From NCBI GenBank assembly GCA_020252865.1, contig JADCCH010000144.1, positions 1-8,298 of the forward strand: a stretch of DNA of 8,298 nt, written 5' to 3'. Position 1 is the stretch's first letter; the number at the start of each line of letters is the position of its first letter. The notes under the pieces are model-generated. The model had not been told where the DNA came from. It saw only the letters and a list, made by a program, of their open reading frames with translations, and ran no database searches. Made by a program: the position numbers and the translations under genes. Below are positions 1 to 6,294 of the stretch, in pieces. Origin of the DNA: Methylobacterium sp. Its GTDB lineage: Bacteria > Pseudomonadota > Alphaproteobacteria > Rhizobiales > Beijerinckiaceae.

Positions 1-460
1 AGAAGATCGGCACGGAATAGCCGAAGAGCCCGATGAAACGGGCGAGATGATCGGGCCAGCGGCCCTGCTTCGTCGCGGCCAGAACACCCAGCGGAATGCC
101 GAGCGTGATGCCGATCAGCGTGCCAAGCGTCGCGAGTTCGAGCGTTGCCGGAAAGACGCGGCGGATATCCTCGATCACCGGGTTGGAGGTGAGGACGGAT
201 TTGCCGAAATCGCCCGAAAACACCTTCTGCAGGTATATCCCGAACTGCACGATCAGCGGCTTGTCGAGGCCCAATTCCAGGCGCGCCCGTTCATAGACAT
301 CCGCCGGAGCGCGATCCCCCACCACCGCCAGCACCGGGTCCACCGGCATCACGCGGGCGATGAAGAAGGTGACCGCGAGCAGGCCAAGAAGCGTGAAGGC
401 AACCGTCGAGAGTTCACGCCCGACCGTTCCTGCGAGGCTCAGGGCCTGCTTGCTCGCCAT
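1..460 (-). CDS. ABC transporter permease, DppB/OppB type (partial, N-terminal part)
   Basis: Inner-membrane permease subunit of a peptide/nickel/opine-class ABC importer; 153 N-terminal residues are visible and the rest lies beyond the left edge. A first membrane helix spans about residues 18-36. It is followed by the family's N-terminal signature: the MPVDP motif, an LGLDKPLIVQF segment near 63-73, GDFGKS at 83-88 and PATLELATLG at 104-113, which leads into the second helix at about 106-128. The start at 460 is the ATG in frame with this signature, with a modest GGGGA about 12 bases upstream; an ATG at 477 is in another frame. It lies 70 bases downstream of the binding-protein gene on the same strand, as expected for a dppA-dppB order. 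The substrate cannot be read from this fragment. Family assignment is very likely. Confidence 0.93.
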   Translation of the reverse strand, partial: MASKQALSLAGTVGRELSTVAFTLLGLLAVTFFIARVMPVDPVLAVVGDRAPADVYERARLELGLDKPLIVQFGIYLQKVFSGDFGKSVLTSNPVIEDIRRVFPATLELATLGTLIGITLGIPLGVLAATKQGRWPDHLARFIGLFGYSVPIF

Positions 461-494
461 ACCGTGGTGATCCCCATGAATTATGCGCAAGAAC

Positions 495-521
495 GGAGCG
501 GTATCGCAAGGATGCCGCTCC
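495..521 (-). promoter_or_regulatory. Intercistronic stem-loop between binding-protein and permease genes
   Basis: An 11-base-pair stem (495-505 with 511-521) closes a 5-base loop. On the transcribed minus strand, 10 of the 11 pairs are Watson-Crick and one is a C-A mismatch. It begins about 10 bases after the binding-protein stop codon. Only a weak U-containing stretch follows, so it looks less like a full terminator than a 3' stabiliser or partial attenuator. Such hairpins commonly keep binding-protein mRNA more abundant than permease mRNA. The structure is seen; the role is inferred. Confidence 0.6.
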
Positions 522-530
522 GGATTGGCC

Positions 531-2138
531 TCAGCCTTTCACGATGTTCCAGTAGTAGTTGCCGCTGGAAGAGGGACCGATGCGGAAGCCGGTGACGTTC
601 TTGCGCGACGCCGTCACCTCGATCTGCTGCGAGATGATGACGAAGGGCGAGGTCTTCTGGTGCTCGCGCTGGAGTTCCTCGTAGACCGCCTTGCGCTTCT
701 CGGTGTCGCGCTCGAGCACGTTGGCCAGCGTCTTCTTGGTCATCTCGGGGATGTCCCAGGCATTGCGCCACGCCAGCGTCTTGGAGCGCGCATCATCCGC
801 ATTGCTCTCGTTGATGGCGAAGGTCTCGGCATTGGTGTGGGGGTCGAGGTAATCCGGGCCCCACTGGCCGATATAGATATCGTGCGTCCGGGCGCGATAC
901 TTCGTCAGCGTCGCGCGGCCCTCGCCCGGCAGGAGTTCCAGCTTGATGCCGGCCGCCGCCCATTGCGCCTGCAGCGCCTGCGCGATGTCGGTGAAGGGCG
1001 ACGCGTTGCGCACATCCATCGTCACCGTGAAGCCATCCTTCAGCCCGGCCTTTTCGAGCAGGGCTTTGGCCTTCGCGACATCATATCTGTAGGGCTTGTC
1101 GGAGATGGCCCCCAGGAAGCCCTTCGGCAGGAAGCTCTGATGCGTGGCGTAGGTGCCCTGCGTGATGTTGCGCTCGATGGCTTCGTAATCGGTCAGCCAT
1201 TTCAGGGCTTCGCGCACTTCGGGCTTGGCGAGGTTCGGGTTCTTGGTGTTCAGGCCGAGATAGAGAATGTAACCCTTGTCGCCCTGATCGATTTTCAGGT
1301 CCTTGTTCTGGGATACCGGCGTCAGCTGGTCCTTCAGGAGGTTGCGGGCGAAATCCACATCACCCTTCTCGAGCAGCAGGCGCTGGGACGCGAGTTCCGG
1401 CACGTGCCGCACGATCACGCGGCGGGTTTTCGGCGCGCCACCGATCCAGTTCGGATTGGCTTCGAGCGCATATTGCTCGTTCGCGCGCCAGCCGCGCAGG
1501 ATATAGGCGCCCGAGCCGGCCGAGTTGCGCTTCATCCACTCGTTGCCGAAATCATTGTCCTTCACATTGGCCTGCACGAGCTTGGAATCGACGATCCCCG
1601 CGACATCCGAGGTCATGCAATTGAGGAAGAACGAGGTCGCATAGGGCTTGTTCACGGTGATGGTCACCGTCTGCGGGTCCACTGCCTTCACGACATCGAG
1701 CACATTGTCCTTGTTGATGCCGAACTGCGTGATGATGAAGCCCGGCGACTTGTTGAGCGTCACCGCGCGCTGGAAGGAATAGACCACATCGGCCGATGTG
1801 ATCGGGTTGCCCGAATGGAACTTCAGGTTGGGCCTGAGCTTGAAGGTGTAGGTCATCCCGTCGGCCGAGGCGCTCCAGCTTTCCGCGAGCTGACCGACGA
1901 TCCTGGAAGGGTCGTTCACGTCGTAGTTCACGAGCCGGTCATAGATGTTTCCCGTGACTTCCGAGCCCGAGAATTCAAATACTTCCGCCGGATCGAGCGA
2001 GATGATGTCGTCGATCTGCTTTGCCATCACCACCGTGTCGCGCGGGGTCTGTGCAAAGGACGGAGTGATCGAAACGATTGCCGTGGTCGCGAACAATGCC
2101 GCGCCGGCCGCCATTGCAAGCCGCCTGTTCATACGCAT
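531..2138 (-). CDS. ABC transporter periplasmic substrate-binding protein (SBP_bac_5, peptide/nickel/opine type)
   Basis: Periplasmic receptor that delivers its ligand to the adjacent DppB-type permease; 535 residues, normal for family 5 (about 500-550). An N-terminal signal has MRMNRR, a hydrophobic core at about 8-25, and a likely signal peptidase I site after PSFA (residue 29). No lipobox cysteine is visible, so it should be a soluble periplasmic protein. The family signature runs from about residue 82 to 123: QLAESWSASADG, TYTFKLRPNLKFHSG and ADVVYSFQRA. Later landmarks are GSGAYILRGW (208-217), GDVDFA (259-264) and WGPDYLDPHTNAETF (426-440). The start at 2138 has an AGGGGA ribosome site about 10 bases upstream; a second ATG two codons later (2132) is possible. 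A sigma70-like promoter lies about 80 bases upstream. Dipeptide, oligopeptide, opine or related ligands are all possible; the sequence does not decide. Confidence 0.95.
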   Translation of the reverse strand: MRMNRRLAMAAGAALFATTAIVSITPSFAQTPRDTVVMAKQIDDIISLDPAEVFEFSGSEVTGNIYDRLVNYDVNDPSRIVGQLAESWSASADGMTYTFKLRPNLKFHSGNPITSADVVYSFQRAVTLNKSPGFIITQFGINKDNVLDVVKAVDPQTVTITVNKPYATSFFLNCMTSDVAGIVDSKLVQANVKDNDFGNEWMKRNSAGSGAYILRGWRANEQYALEANPNWIGGAPKTRRVIVRHVPELASQRLLLEKGDVDFARNLLKDQLTPVSQNKDLKIDQGDKGYILYLGLNTKNPNLAKPEVREALKWLTDYEAIERNITQGTYATHQSFLPKGFLGAISDKPYRYDVAKAKALLEKAGLKDGFTVTMDVRNASPFTDIAQALQAQWAAAGIKLELLPGEGRATLTKYRARTHDIYIGQWGPDYLDPHTNAETFAINESNADDARSKTLAWRNAWDIPEMTKKTLANVLERDTEKRKAVYEELQREHQKTSPFVIISQQIEVTASRKNVTGFRIGPSSSGNYYWNIVKG

Positions 2139-2215
2139 CGAGATGGTCTCCCCTCATGTTGGAGGCAGCTCAACGCCCTTCTGCCGAAGGCCCCCGATCG
2201 CCGCCTGATCCAACC

Positions 2216-2244
2216 ATGAGATTCCCCTCGCCGGGGCTTGTCAA
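2216..2244 (-). promoter_or_regulatory. Predicted sigma70-type promoter for the ABC transporter operon
   Basis: On the minus strand a perfect TTGACA (2244-2239) is followed, after exactly 17 bases, by TCTCAT (2221-2216), which matches four of six positions of TATAAT. Initiation would fall near 2209, giving a leader of about 70 bases before the binding-protein start at 2138. It lies between the stop of the isomerase gene and the transporter, so the transporter can be transcribed independently of the isomerase. No clear operator was recognised next to it. Confidence 0.6.
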
Positions 2245-2272
2245 TTGGTGTCTCGCGCCTCGAGGGGGCGCC

Positions 2273-2908
2273 TCAGGCTTCGAAATCCGGCTGGTTCTGC
2301 GGCGCGGCACGCGCGAAGGCCGGCAGCGCCAATGCGGCGGCCTCCGCCTCGAGCAGACGCGGATAGGCGCTCACATCCACCTTGAAGCGCCGCGCATTGC
2401 CCAGTTGCGGCACGAGGCAGATATCCGCGAGGGTCGGCCGATCGCCGAAGACGAACGGCCCGGCTTGCGCCCGCGCCAGCGTTTCGCAGGCCGCGAGCCC
2501 CTCGCGATTGACCCAGGCGGCCCAAGCCTCGACGCCCGAATCATCCTGCCCCAGGCTGCGCAAGCGATTCAACACCTTCAGGTTCTGCACCGGGTGAATG
2601 TCGCAGGCGATGGCCAGCGCAAAGGCCAGAATGCCGGCCCGGCGCGTGGCATTGCCCGGCCGCAGCGGCGGATCGGGGAAGCTCTCGTCGAGCCATTCGA
2701 TGACGGCCAGCGACTGCGTGAGCACGGTTCCGTCATCAAGCTCGAAGGCCGGCACCAGGCCCTGCGGATTGAGATTGAGGAATTCCGGCGCGTTCTGCTC
2801 GTTGCGGCGCAAGTGATGGAACACGTGTTCGGTGCTCAACCCCTTGAGATTGAGCGCGATTCGCACCCGGAATGCTGCCGAGGAGCGGAAATAGCCATGA
2901 AGCCGCAT
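2273..2908 (-). CDS. maiA: Maleylacetoacetate/maleylpyruvate isomerase-like protein, zeta-class glutathione transferase
   Basis: Cytoplasmic glutathione-dependent cis-trans isomerase family, typically converting maleylacetoacetate to fumarylacetoacetate (tyrosine/homogentisate route) or maleylpyruvate to fumarylpyruvate (gentisate route). The 211-residue product has the normal length. An N-terminal thioredoxin-like domain carries SSAAFRVRIALNLKGL (about 9-24), which includes the active-site serines; the following position is Ala, where the eukaryotic SSCS motif has Cys. The cis-proline segment NPQGLVPAF and the glutathione-contact QSLAVIEWLDE follow. The helical C-terminal domain has the hallmark DIHPVQNLKVL and a PTLADICLVPQ segment. 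I chose the start at 2908 over an in-frame ATG at 2956 because the family begins MRLHGYFRSS and AAAGGTGA sits just upstream. No other gene of either aromatic pathway is in the window, so the physiological substrate is unproven. It diverges from the TRAP operon. Confidence 0.9.
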   Translation of the reverse strand: MRLHGYFRSSAAFRVRIALNLKGLSTEHVFHHLRRNEQNAPEFLNLNPQGLVPAFELDDGTVLTQSLAVIEWLDESFPDPPLRPGNATRRAGILAFALAIACDIHPVQNLKVLNRLRSLGQDDSGVEAWAAWVNREGLAACETLARAQAGPFVFGDRPTLADICLVPQLGNARRFKVDVSAYPRLLEAEAAALALPAFARAAPQNQPDFEA

Positions 2909-2958
2909 CAAGTCACCTTTGCAATCTTGCAGTTTTGCGCAGCGTTCATTCGCCAAAA

Positions 2959-2972
2959 GGCAAGTTCTTGCC
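2959..2972. repeat. Short inverted repeat in the divergent isomerase/TRAP intergenic region
   Basis: GGCAAG and CTTGCC flank a 2-base centre, a perfect 6-2-6 dyad. It sits about 50 bases upstream of the isomerase start and 100 bases upstream of the TRAP binding-protein start, a position suited to an operator serving one or both. No convincing -35/-10 pair was recognised in this 163-base gap. With so short a dyad, chance is a real alternative. Confidence 0.35.
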
Positions 2973-3071
2973 CCAAACGGACTGGCGCATCGCTTTCCCA
3001 GGCCCTATACCTCATGCGACGCGGCCCCGAAAAGCGAGCCATGACGAGGGCCGAACTTGGGAGGATTGTCC

Positions 3072-4118
3072 ATGAAGCTTACTCGACGCGGTTTCGGCCT
3101 CGGCGCAGCTACCCTGATCGCCAGCCCGGCCATCGTCACTTCGGCCCGCGCGCAGGCCACTACGTTGCGCATGCACCATTTCCTGCCACCGCTTTCGAAT
3201 GCGCACAGCAAGCTGCTGGCGCCGTGGGCGAAGAAGGTGGAGGCCGACAGCCAGGGCCAGTTGAAGATCGACATCTTCCCCAGCATGCAACTCGGCGGCA
3301 CGCCGCCCCAGCTCTTCGACCAGGCGCGCGACGGCGTGGCCGACATCATCTGGACCCTGCCGGGCAACACGCCGGGTCGCTTCCCGCGGACGGAAGTGTT
3401 CGAGCTGCCTTTCATCGCCGCGAACCGCGCCATCGTGAATGCACGCGCCGCCAACGAATTCACCGGCAAGCACCTGATGGAGGAAACCAGGGAAGTGAAG
3501 CTTCTCGCCTTCTGGGCGCATGATGCCGGGGTGATCCATGCCAACAGGCAGGTCCGCACCATGGATGACCTGAAAGGCCTGAAGCTGCGCAACCCCACGC
3601 GACTCGCGGGCGAGGCGCTGAAGGCTCTGGGCGCGACCTCCGTCGGCATGCCGGTTCCGCAGGTGCCCGAGAGCCTGGCGCAGAAGGTCATCGATGGCGC
3701 GGTCATCCCGTGGGAGGTCGTGCCGGCGGTGAAAGTGCACGAGCTTACCCGCTTCCACACCGAGATTCCGGGCTCGCCGACGCTCTACACCGCGACCTTC
3801 TTCCTTGCGATGAACCGCGCGCGGTATGACGGCCTCTCGGCCGAACTTCGCGCGGTCCTCGACAAGAATCTCGGCATGGTTTTTGCCGACATGGCAGGCA
3901 ACATGTGGGACAGCGAGGCCAAGACCATCTCCAACGTCGTCCGCAGCCGCGGCAACACCATCACCGTCATCTCCGAAGAGGAAAAGAACAGGTGGATCAA
4001 GGCCACCGAGCCCGTTCACGCGGCCTGGATCGAGCAGATGAAGGCCAAGAACATCGATGGCGCCGCCCTGATCGCGGAGGTGAAATCACTGATCGCAAAA
4101 TACGAGAAAACGGCCTGA
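3072..4118 (+). CDS. dctP: TRAP transporter substrate-binding protein, DctP family
   Basis: Periplasmic receptor of a sodium-driven TRAP importer for organic acids; 348 residues, typical of the family. The N-terminus has TRRGFGL, matching a twin-arginine (Tat) signal, then a hydrophobic stretch and a likely cleavage site after SARA or ARAQA near residues 27-29, suggesting export in a folded state. The mature protein opens TTLRMHHFLPP and has KIDIFPSMQLGG (65-76). The central family motif GLKLRNPTRLAGEALKALGA (169-188) contains the arginine (173) that in DctP proteins normally salt-bridges the ligand carboxylate. MPVPQVPESLAQKVIDGAVIP (193-213) follows. The start is set by GGGAGGA at 3059-3065, six bases before ATG 3072; an upstream in-frame TTG at 3057 overlaps this site and is rejected. 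It is first in a dctP-dctQ-dctM operon. The ligand is probably a carboxylate but is otherwise unknown. Confidence 0.95.
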   Translation: MKLTRRGFGLGAATLIASPAIVTSARAQATTLRMHHFLPPLSNAHSKLLAPWAKKVEADSQGQLKIDIFPSMQLGGTPPQLFDQARDGVADIIWTLPGNTPGRFPRTEVFELPFIAANRAIVNARAANEFTGKHLMEETREVKLLAFWAHDAGVIHANRQVRTMDDLKGLKLRNPTRLAGEALKALGATSVGMPVPQVPESLAQKVIDGAVIPWEVVPAVKVHELTRFHTEIPGSPTLYTATFFLAMNRARYDGLSAELRAVLDKNLGMVFADMAGNMWDSEAKTISNVVRSRGNTITVISEEEKNRWIKATEPVHAAWIEQMKAKNIDGAALIAEVKSLIAKYEKTA

Positions 4119-4144
4119 TGATCTTTGCGGATGCCTAAGATCAT
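4118..4144 (+). promoter_or_regulatory. First of two tandem stem-loops after dctP
   Basis: ATGATCTT (4118-4125) and AAGATCAT (4137-4144) form a perfect 8-base-pair stem around an 11-base loop. The stem begins at the last base of the dctP stop codon. It is AU-rich and therefore weak alone, but it stands one base from a strong GC-rich hairpin. It may protect the dctP 3' end or take part in alternative folding; the role is inferred. Confidence 0.45.
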
Positions 4145-4145
4145 G

Positions 4146-4176
4146 GCCCGGCAGCCCTTGTGCCTGCCGGGCTTTT
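4146..4176 (+). terminator. Rho-independent terminator or attenuator between dctP and dctQ
   Basis: A perfect 9-base-pair GC-rich stem (GCCCGGCAG at 4146-4154 with CTGCCGGGC at 4164-4172) closes a 9-base loop and is followed directly by TTTT, then CTGCCTTT. This is a standard intrinsic terminator shape, although the U-run is short. Because dctQ and dctM follow on the same strand with no clear new promoter, partial read-through is likely. It would make the binding protein more abundant than the membrane subunits. Confidence 0.7.
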
Positions 4177-4220
4177 CTGCCTTTGAACCCGCCTTTTCGT
4201 TCTGATGACCGAGCGTTTCC

Positions 4221-4733
4221 ATGTCCGATGATCAGACCTCGCCTGGAACGCTCTGGCAGGCCCAGCCCGTGCTGGATCGCGCCATTGGCTGGGTGGCGAT
4301 CGGCGGGGGCGTGCTGGCGCTGGGCGTTGCGCTTCTCGTCACGGTCAGCGTGCTCGGCCGATGGTTTTTTTCCAGCCCTATCGAGGGTGATTTCGAGTTC
4401 GTGAAAACGGCGACGGCGCTCGCGGTCTTCTGCTACCTGCCCTACACGCAGGTGCAGCGCGGGAACATCATGGTCGACAGCCTGACGACGCGCCTGCCCG
4501 CGCGCGGGCGCGCCTCGCTCGATGCCCTTGGGGATCTGGTCTATGCCGGTGTCGCGGCCTTGATGGCGCATGGCCTCACGACCGGCGCGCTCGAAGCGCT
4601 GAACAGCCGCGAGACGACGATGCAGCTTCAATTGCTCGTCTGGCCGGCCATCTTCCTCTGTGCGGTGCTTTCGATGCTTCTCGTTCTCTCCGCGCTGGTT
4701 TCGGCCAGTCGCCTGCTCCGGGGGGGTGCGTGA
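4221..4733 (+). CDS. dctQ: TRAP transporter small permease subunit, DctQ family
   Basis: Small inner-membrane subunit that pairs with the large DctM-type subunit; 170 residues, normal length. Four hydrophobic helices are visible at about 25-48, 63-80, 103-122 and 136-160. Family features are VLGRWFF after helix 1, the polar SPIEGDFEFVK segment before helix 2, and the GNIMVDSLTTRLP loop (about 82-94). The ATG at 4221 lacks a strong ribosome site; only GAG is seen a few bases upstream. Translation could benefit from ribosomes finishing dctP, though the gap is 102 bases and contains hairpins. The 3' end overlaps the GTG start of dctM by four bases, so the two are translationally coupled. The substrate follows from the binding protein and is unknown. 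Confidence 0.92.
   Translation: MSDDQTSPGTLWQAQPVLDRAIGWVAIGGGVLALGVALLVTVSVLGRWFFSSPIEGDFEFVKTATALAVFCYLPYTQVQRGNIMVDSLTTRLPARGRASLDALGDLVYAGVAALMAHGLTTGALEALNSRETTMQLQLLVWPAIFLCAVLSMLLVLSALVSASRLLRGGA
4720..4726 (+). promoter_or_regulatory. G7 run serving as ribosome site for dctM
   Basis: Seven consecutive G lie four bases before the GTG start of dctM, inside the last codons of dctQ. The run is a plausible Shine-Dalgarno substitute and is the reason to accept GTG 4730 as the start. In the dctQ frame it reads G GGG GGT, which also fits the X XXY YYZ pattern of slippery sites. A -1 shift here would run into dctM in frame. The ribosome-site role is the simpler reading. Confidence 0.5.
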
Positions 4734-6175
4734 CCAGCCTTGAGATCGCGATTTTCGGCTTCGCCGCGATGCTGGCCCTGATGGCGCTGCGCATGCCCGT
4801 CGGCCTCTCGATGCTCCTGGTCGGGGGGGTTGGCTATTCGATGCTCAATGGCGTGGGGCCGTTCCTCGCCTACATGAAGACCAATACCTATCACCAGTTC
4901 TCGAACTACACGCTGTCGGTCATTCCGCTCTTCATTCTCATGGGCGCGCTGGCCGAGCGCGCCGGGATTGCTCGGGCCCTGTTCAAGGCAGCCGAGCGCG
5001 GCTTTGGGCAGACTCGCGGCGGCCTCGGCATGGCGGTGATCGGCGCCTGCACGGCTTTTGGGGCGATCTGCGGTTCCTCGGTCGCGACGACCGCGACCTT
5101 CGGGCGTGCCGCGCTGCCGGAACTGCGCCGCTACCGTTATGATGGCGGGTTCGCGACCGGCACGATTGCGGTGGGCGGCACGCTCGGCATTCTCATCCCG
5201 CCCTCGGTGATCCTCGTGGTCTATGCGATCACCACCGAGCAGAACATCGCGAAGCTGTTCCAGGCCGCGCTGATACCCGGGTTGATGGCGGCGTTGTTCT
5301 ATTGCATCGTCATCGCGCTGGTGGTGCGGCGAAACCCCGATCTCGCCCCCGTTGTTCCTGCGCCCGAGGAGTTGCCGCCGGCCCGCCGGCCCGTCTGGCT
5401 GCGCGCGCTCGGCGCGCTGTTTGCGGCTCTCGTGCTCTATGTCGGCCTCACCGAAGCCCTGCCGACCACGCTGGTGGTGGTTGGCCTGCTCGTGGCGCTG
5501 ACGCTCGCCTTTGCGGAAATCTCCATTGTGCCGGCCCTCGTCATCGCGCTGATCGTGGTCGGCGGCATCTATGGTGGCGTCTTCACCCCCACGGAAGGCG
5601 CGGCGGTCGGCACGATCGCGATGCTCGCCGCGGGCCTGATGCAGCGCAGCCTCTCGCTCTTCGATATCCGCGAGGCCCTGCGGCAGACGGCCGTGACCTC
5701 CGGGATGATCTTCATCATCCTGCTCGGGGCGGAGGTGTTCGGAGCCTTCCTCGCGCTGTCCCGCCTGCCGACCGTTGCCGGGGAATGGGTCGGCGGGCTC
5801 GGCTATTCCCCCTATCTCGTGCTGATCGCGATGCTCGCCTTCTACATCCTGCTCGGCGCGGTGATGGACGAGCTCGCGATGATCCTGCTGACGCTGCCGG
5901 TTTTCTTCCCCATCATCCAGGGGCTCGATTTCGGCATGTTCCCGGATGATGCTGCGATCTGGTTCGGCATTCTCGTGCTGATCGTCGTGGGCATCGGTCT
6001 CACGGCCCCGCCCATCGGGCTCAATGTGTTCGTGATCCATCAGATTGCGAAGGACGTGCCGCTCCTTGCGACCTATCGTGGCGTGCTGCCGTTTCTCGCC
6101 GCGGATATCCTGCGATTGGGCCTCGTTCTTGCGTTCCCGACCCTGGCGCTCTGGCTGGTTCGCATCCTTTCCTGA
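4730..6175 (+). CDS. dctM: TRAP transporter large permease subunit, DctM family (long variant)
   Basis: Large inner-membrane subunit that carries out sodium-coupled transport; 481 residues against about 425-445 in most of the family. Conserved blocks appear in order: LRMPVGLSML (20-30), SVIPLFILMGALAERAG (63-79), GAICGSSVATTATFGRAALPE (111-131) with a likely ion-binding loop, GGTLGILIPPSVILVVYA (149-166), GGIYGGVFTPTEGAAVG (278-294), and GLTAPPIGLNVFVI (423-436) as the second re-entrant loop region. The extra length falls at about 222-268, between the midpoint basic loop and GGIYGG. It is hydrophobic enough for one or two additional helices. The start is GTG, overlapping the dctQ stop by four bases behind a G7 run. 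No strong terminator follows it. Confidence 0.94.
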   Translation: MTSLEIAIFGFAAMLALMALRMPVGLSMLLVGGVGYSMLNGVGPFLAYMKTNTYHQFSNYTLSVIPLFILMGALAERAGIARALFKAAERGFGQTRGGLGMAVIGACTAFGAICGSSVATTATFGRAALPELRRYRYDGGFATGTIAVGGTLGILIPPSVILVVYAITTEQNIAKLFQAALIPGLMAALFYCIVIALVVRRNPDLAPVVPAPEELPPARRPVWLRALGALFAALVLYVGLTEALPTTLVVVGLLVALTLAFAEISIVPALVIALIVVGGIYGGVFTPTEGAAVGTIAMLAAGLMQRSLSLFDIREALRQTAVTSGMIFIILLGAEVFGAFLALSRLPTVAGEWVGGLGYSPYLVLIAMLAFYILLGAVMDELAMILLTLPVFFPIIQGLDFGMFPDDAAIWFGILVLIVVGIGLTAPPIGLNVFVIHQIAKDVPLLATYRGVLPFLAADILRLGLVLAFPTLALWLVRILS

Positions 6176-6257
6176 GCGAATTCAGCAATTTATGATATTC
6201 TTTCGTGTTGCCGGCCAGAGCCGTTCAGAACTTCGGTTTCATGTCCGAAAATCGAGC

Positions 6258-6287
6258 TTGACGCGCTCATAGATCGTATCATACGAT
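6258..6287 (+). promoter_or_regulatory. Predicted promoter of the gntR-dctQM operon, possibly leaderless
   Basis: TTGACG (6258-6263, five of six matches to TTGACA) and TACGAT (6282-6287, four of six matches to TATAAT) are separated by 18 bases. Initiation six to eight bases after the -10 would fall at about 6293-6295, essentially on the ATG of gntR. No Shine-Dalgarno sequence is visible before that ATG, consistent with a leaderless or near-leaderless message. The rest of the 119-base gap (6176-6257) holds only a weak TTCGG/CCGAA dyad (6232-6249). Confidence 0.45.
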
Positions 6288-6288
6288 C
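6272..6288. promoter_or_regulatory. Perfect 17-base palindrome, probable GntR operator
   Basis: GATCGTAT-C-ATACGATC is an exact 8-1-8 dyad centred on 6280. Its core GTATCATAC resembles the GTnnnnnAC-type palindromes recognised by FadR-subfamily GntR regulators. It covers the proposed -10 hexamer and ends six bases before the gntR start, so binding would block initiation: classic autorepression relieved by an inducer. I found no second copy upstream of dctP or the ABC operon. Confidence 0.75.
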
Positions 6289-6294
6289 ATTGGC

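Noticed and set aside
483..2219. 578-codon open frame on the plus strand opposite the ABC binding protein
   Set aside because: The product is rich in Arg, His, Asp and Gly with no domain or membrane pattern. It is the antisense shadow of a clear SBP_bac_5 gene in GC-rich DNA.
2255..2271. GCGCC/GGCGC dyad just after the maiA stop, as a terminator
   Set aside because: Only five or six base pairs and no U-run on the minus strand; too weak to call in GC-rich DNA.
2983..3011. TGGC...TATACC region as a sigma54 or sigma70 promoter for dctP
   Set aside because: The GC element of a -12 box is missing at the right distance, and the -35 for TATACC is poor; no confident promoter.
3012..4019. 335-codon open frame on the minus strand opposite dctP
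   Set aside because: Shadow frame; the plus-strand product matches DctP throughout, with signal peptide and conserved arginine.
4628..6040. 470-codon open frame on the minus strand opposite dctM
   Set aside because: Very charged, His/Arg/Asp/Gln-rich product typical of the antisense of a hydrophobic gene; no ribosome site or recognisable fold.
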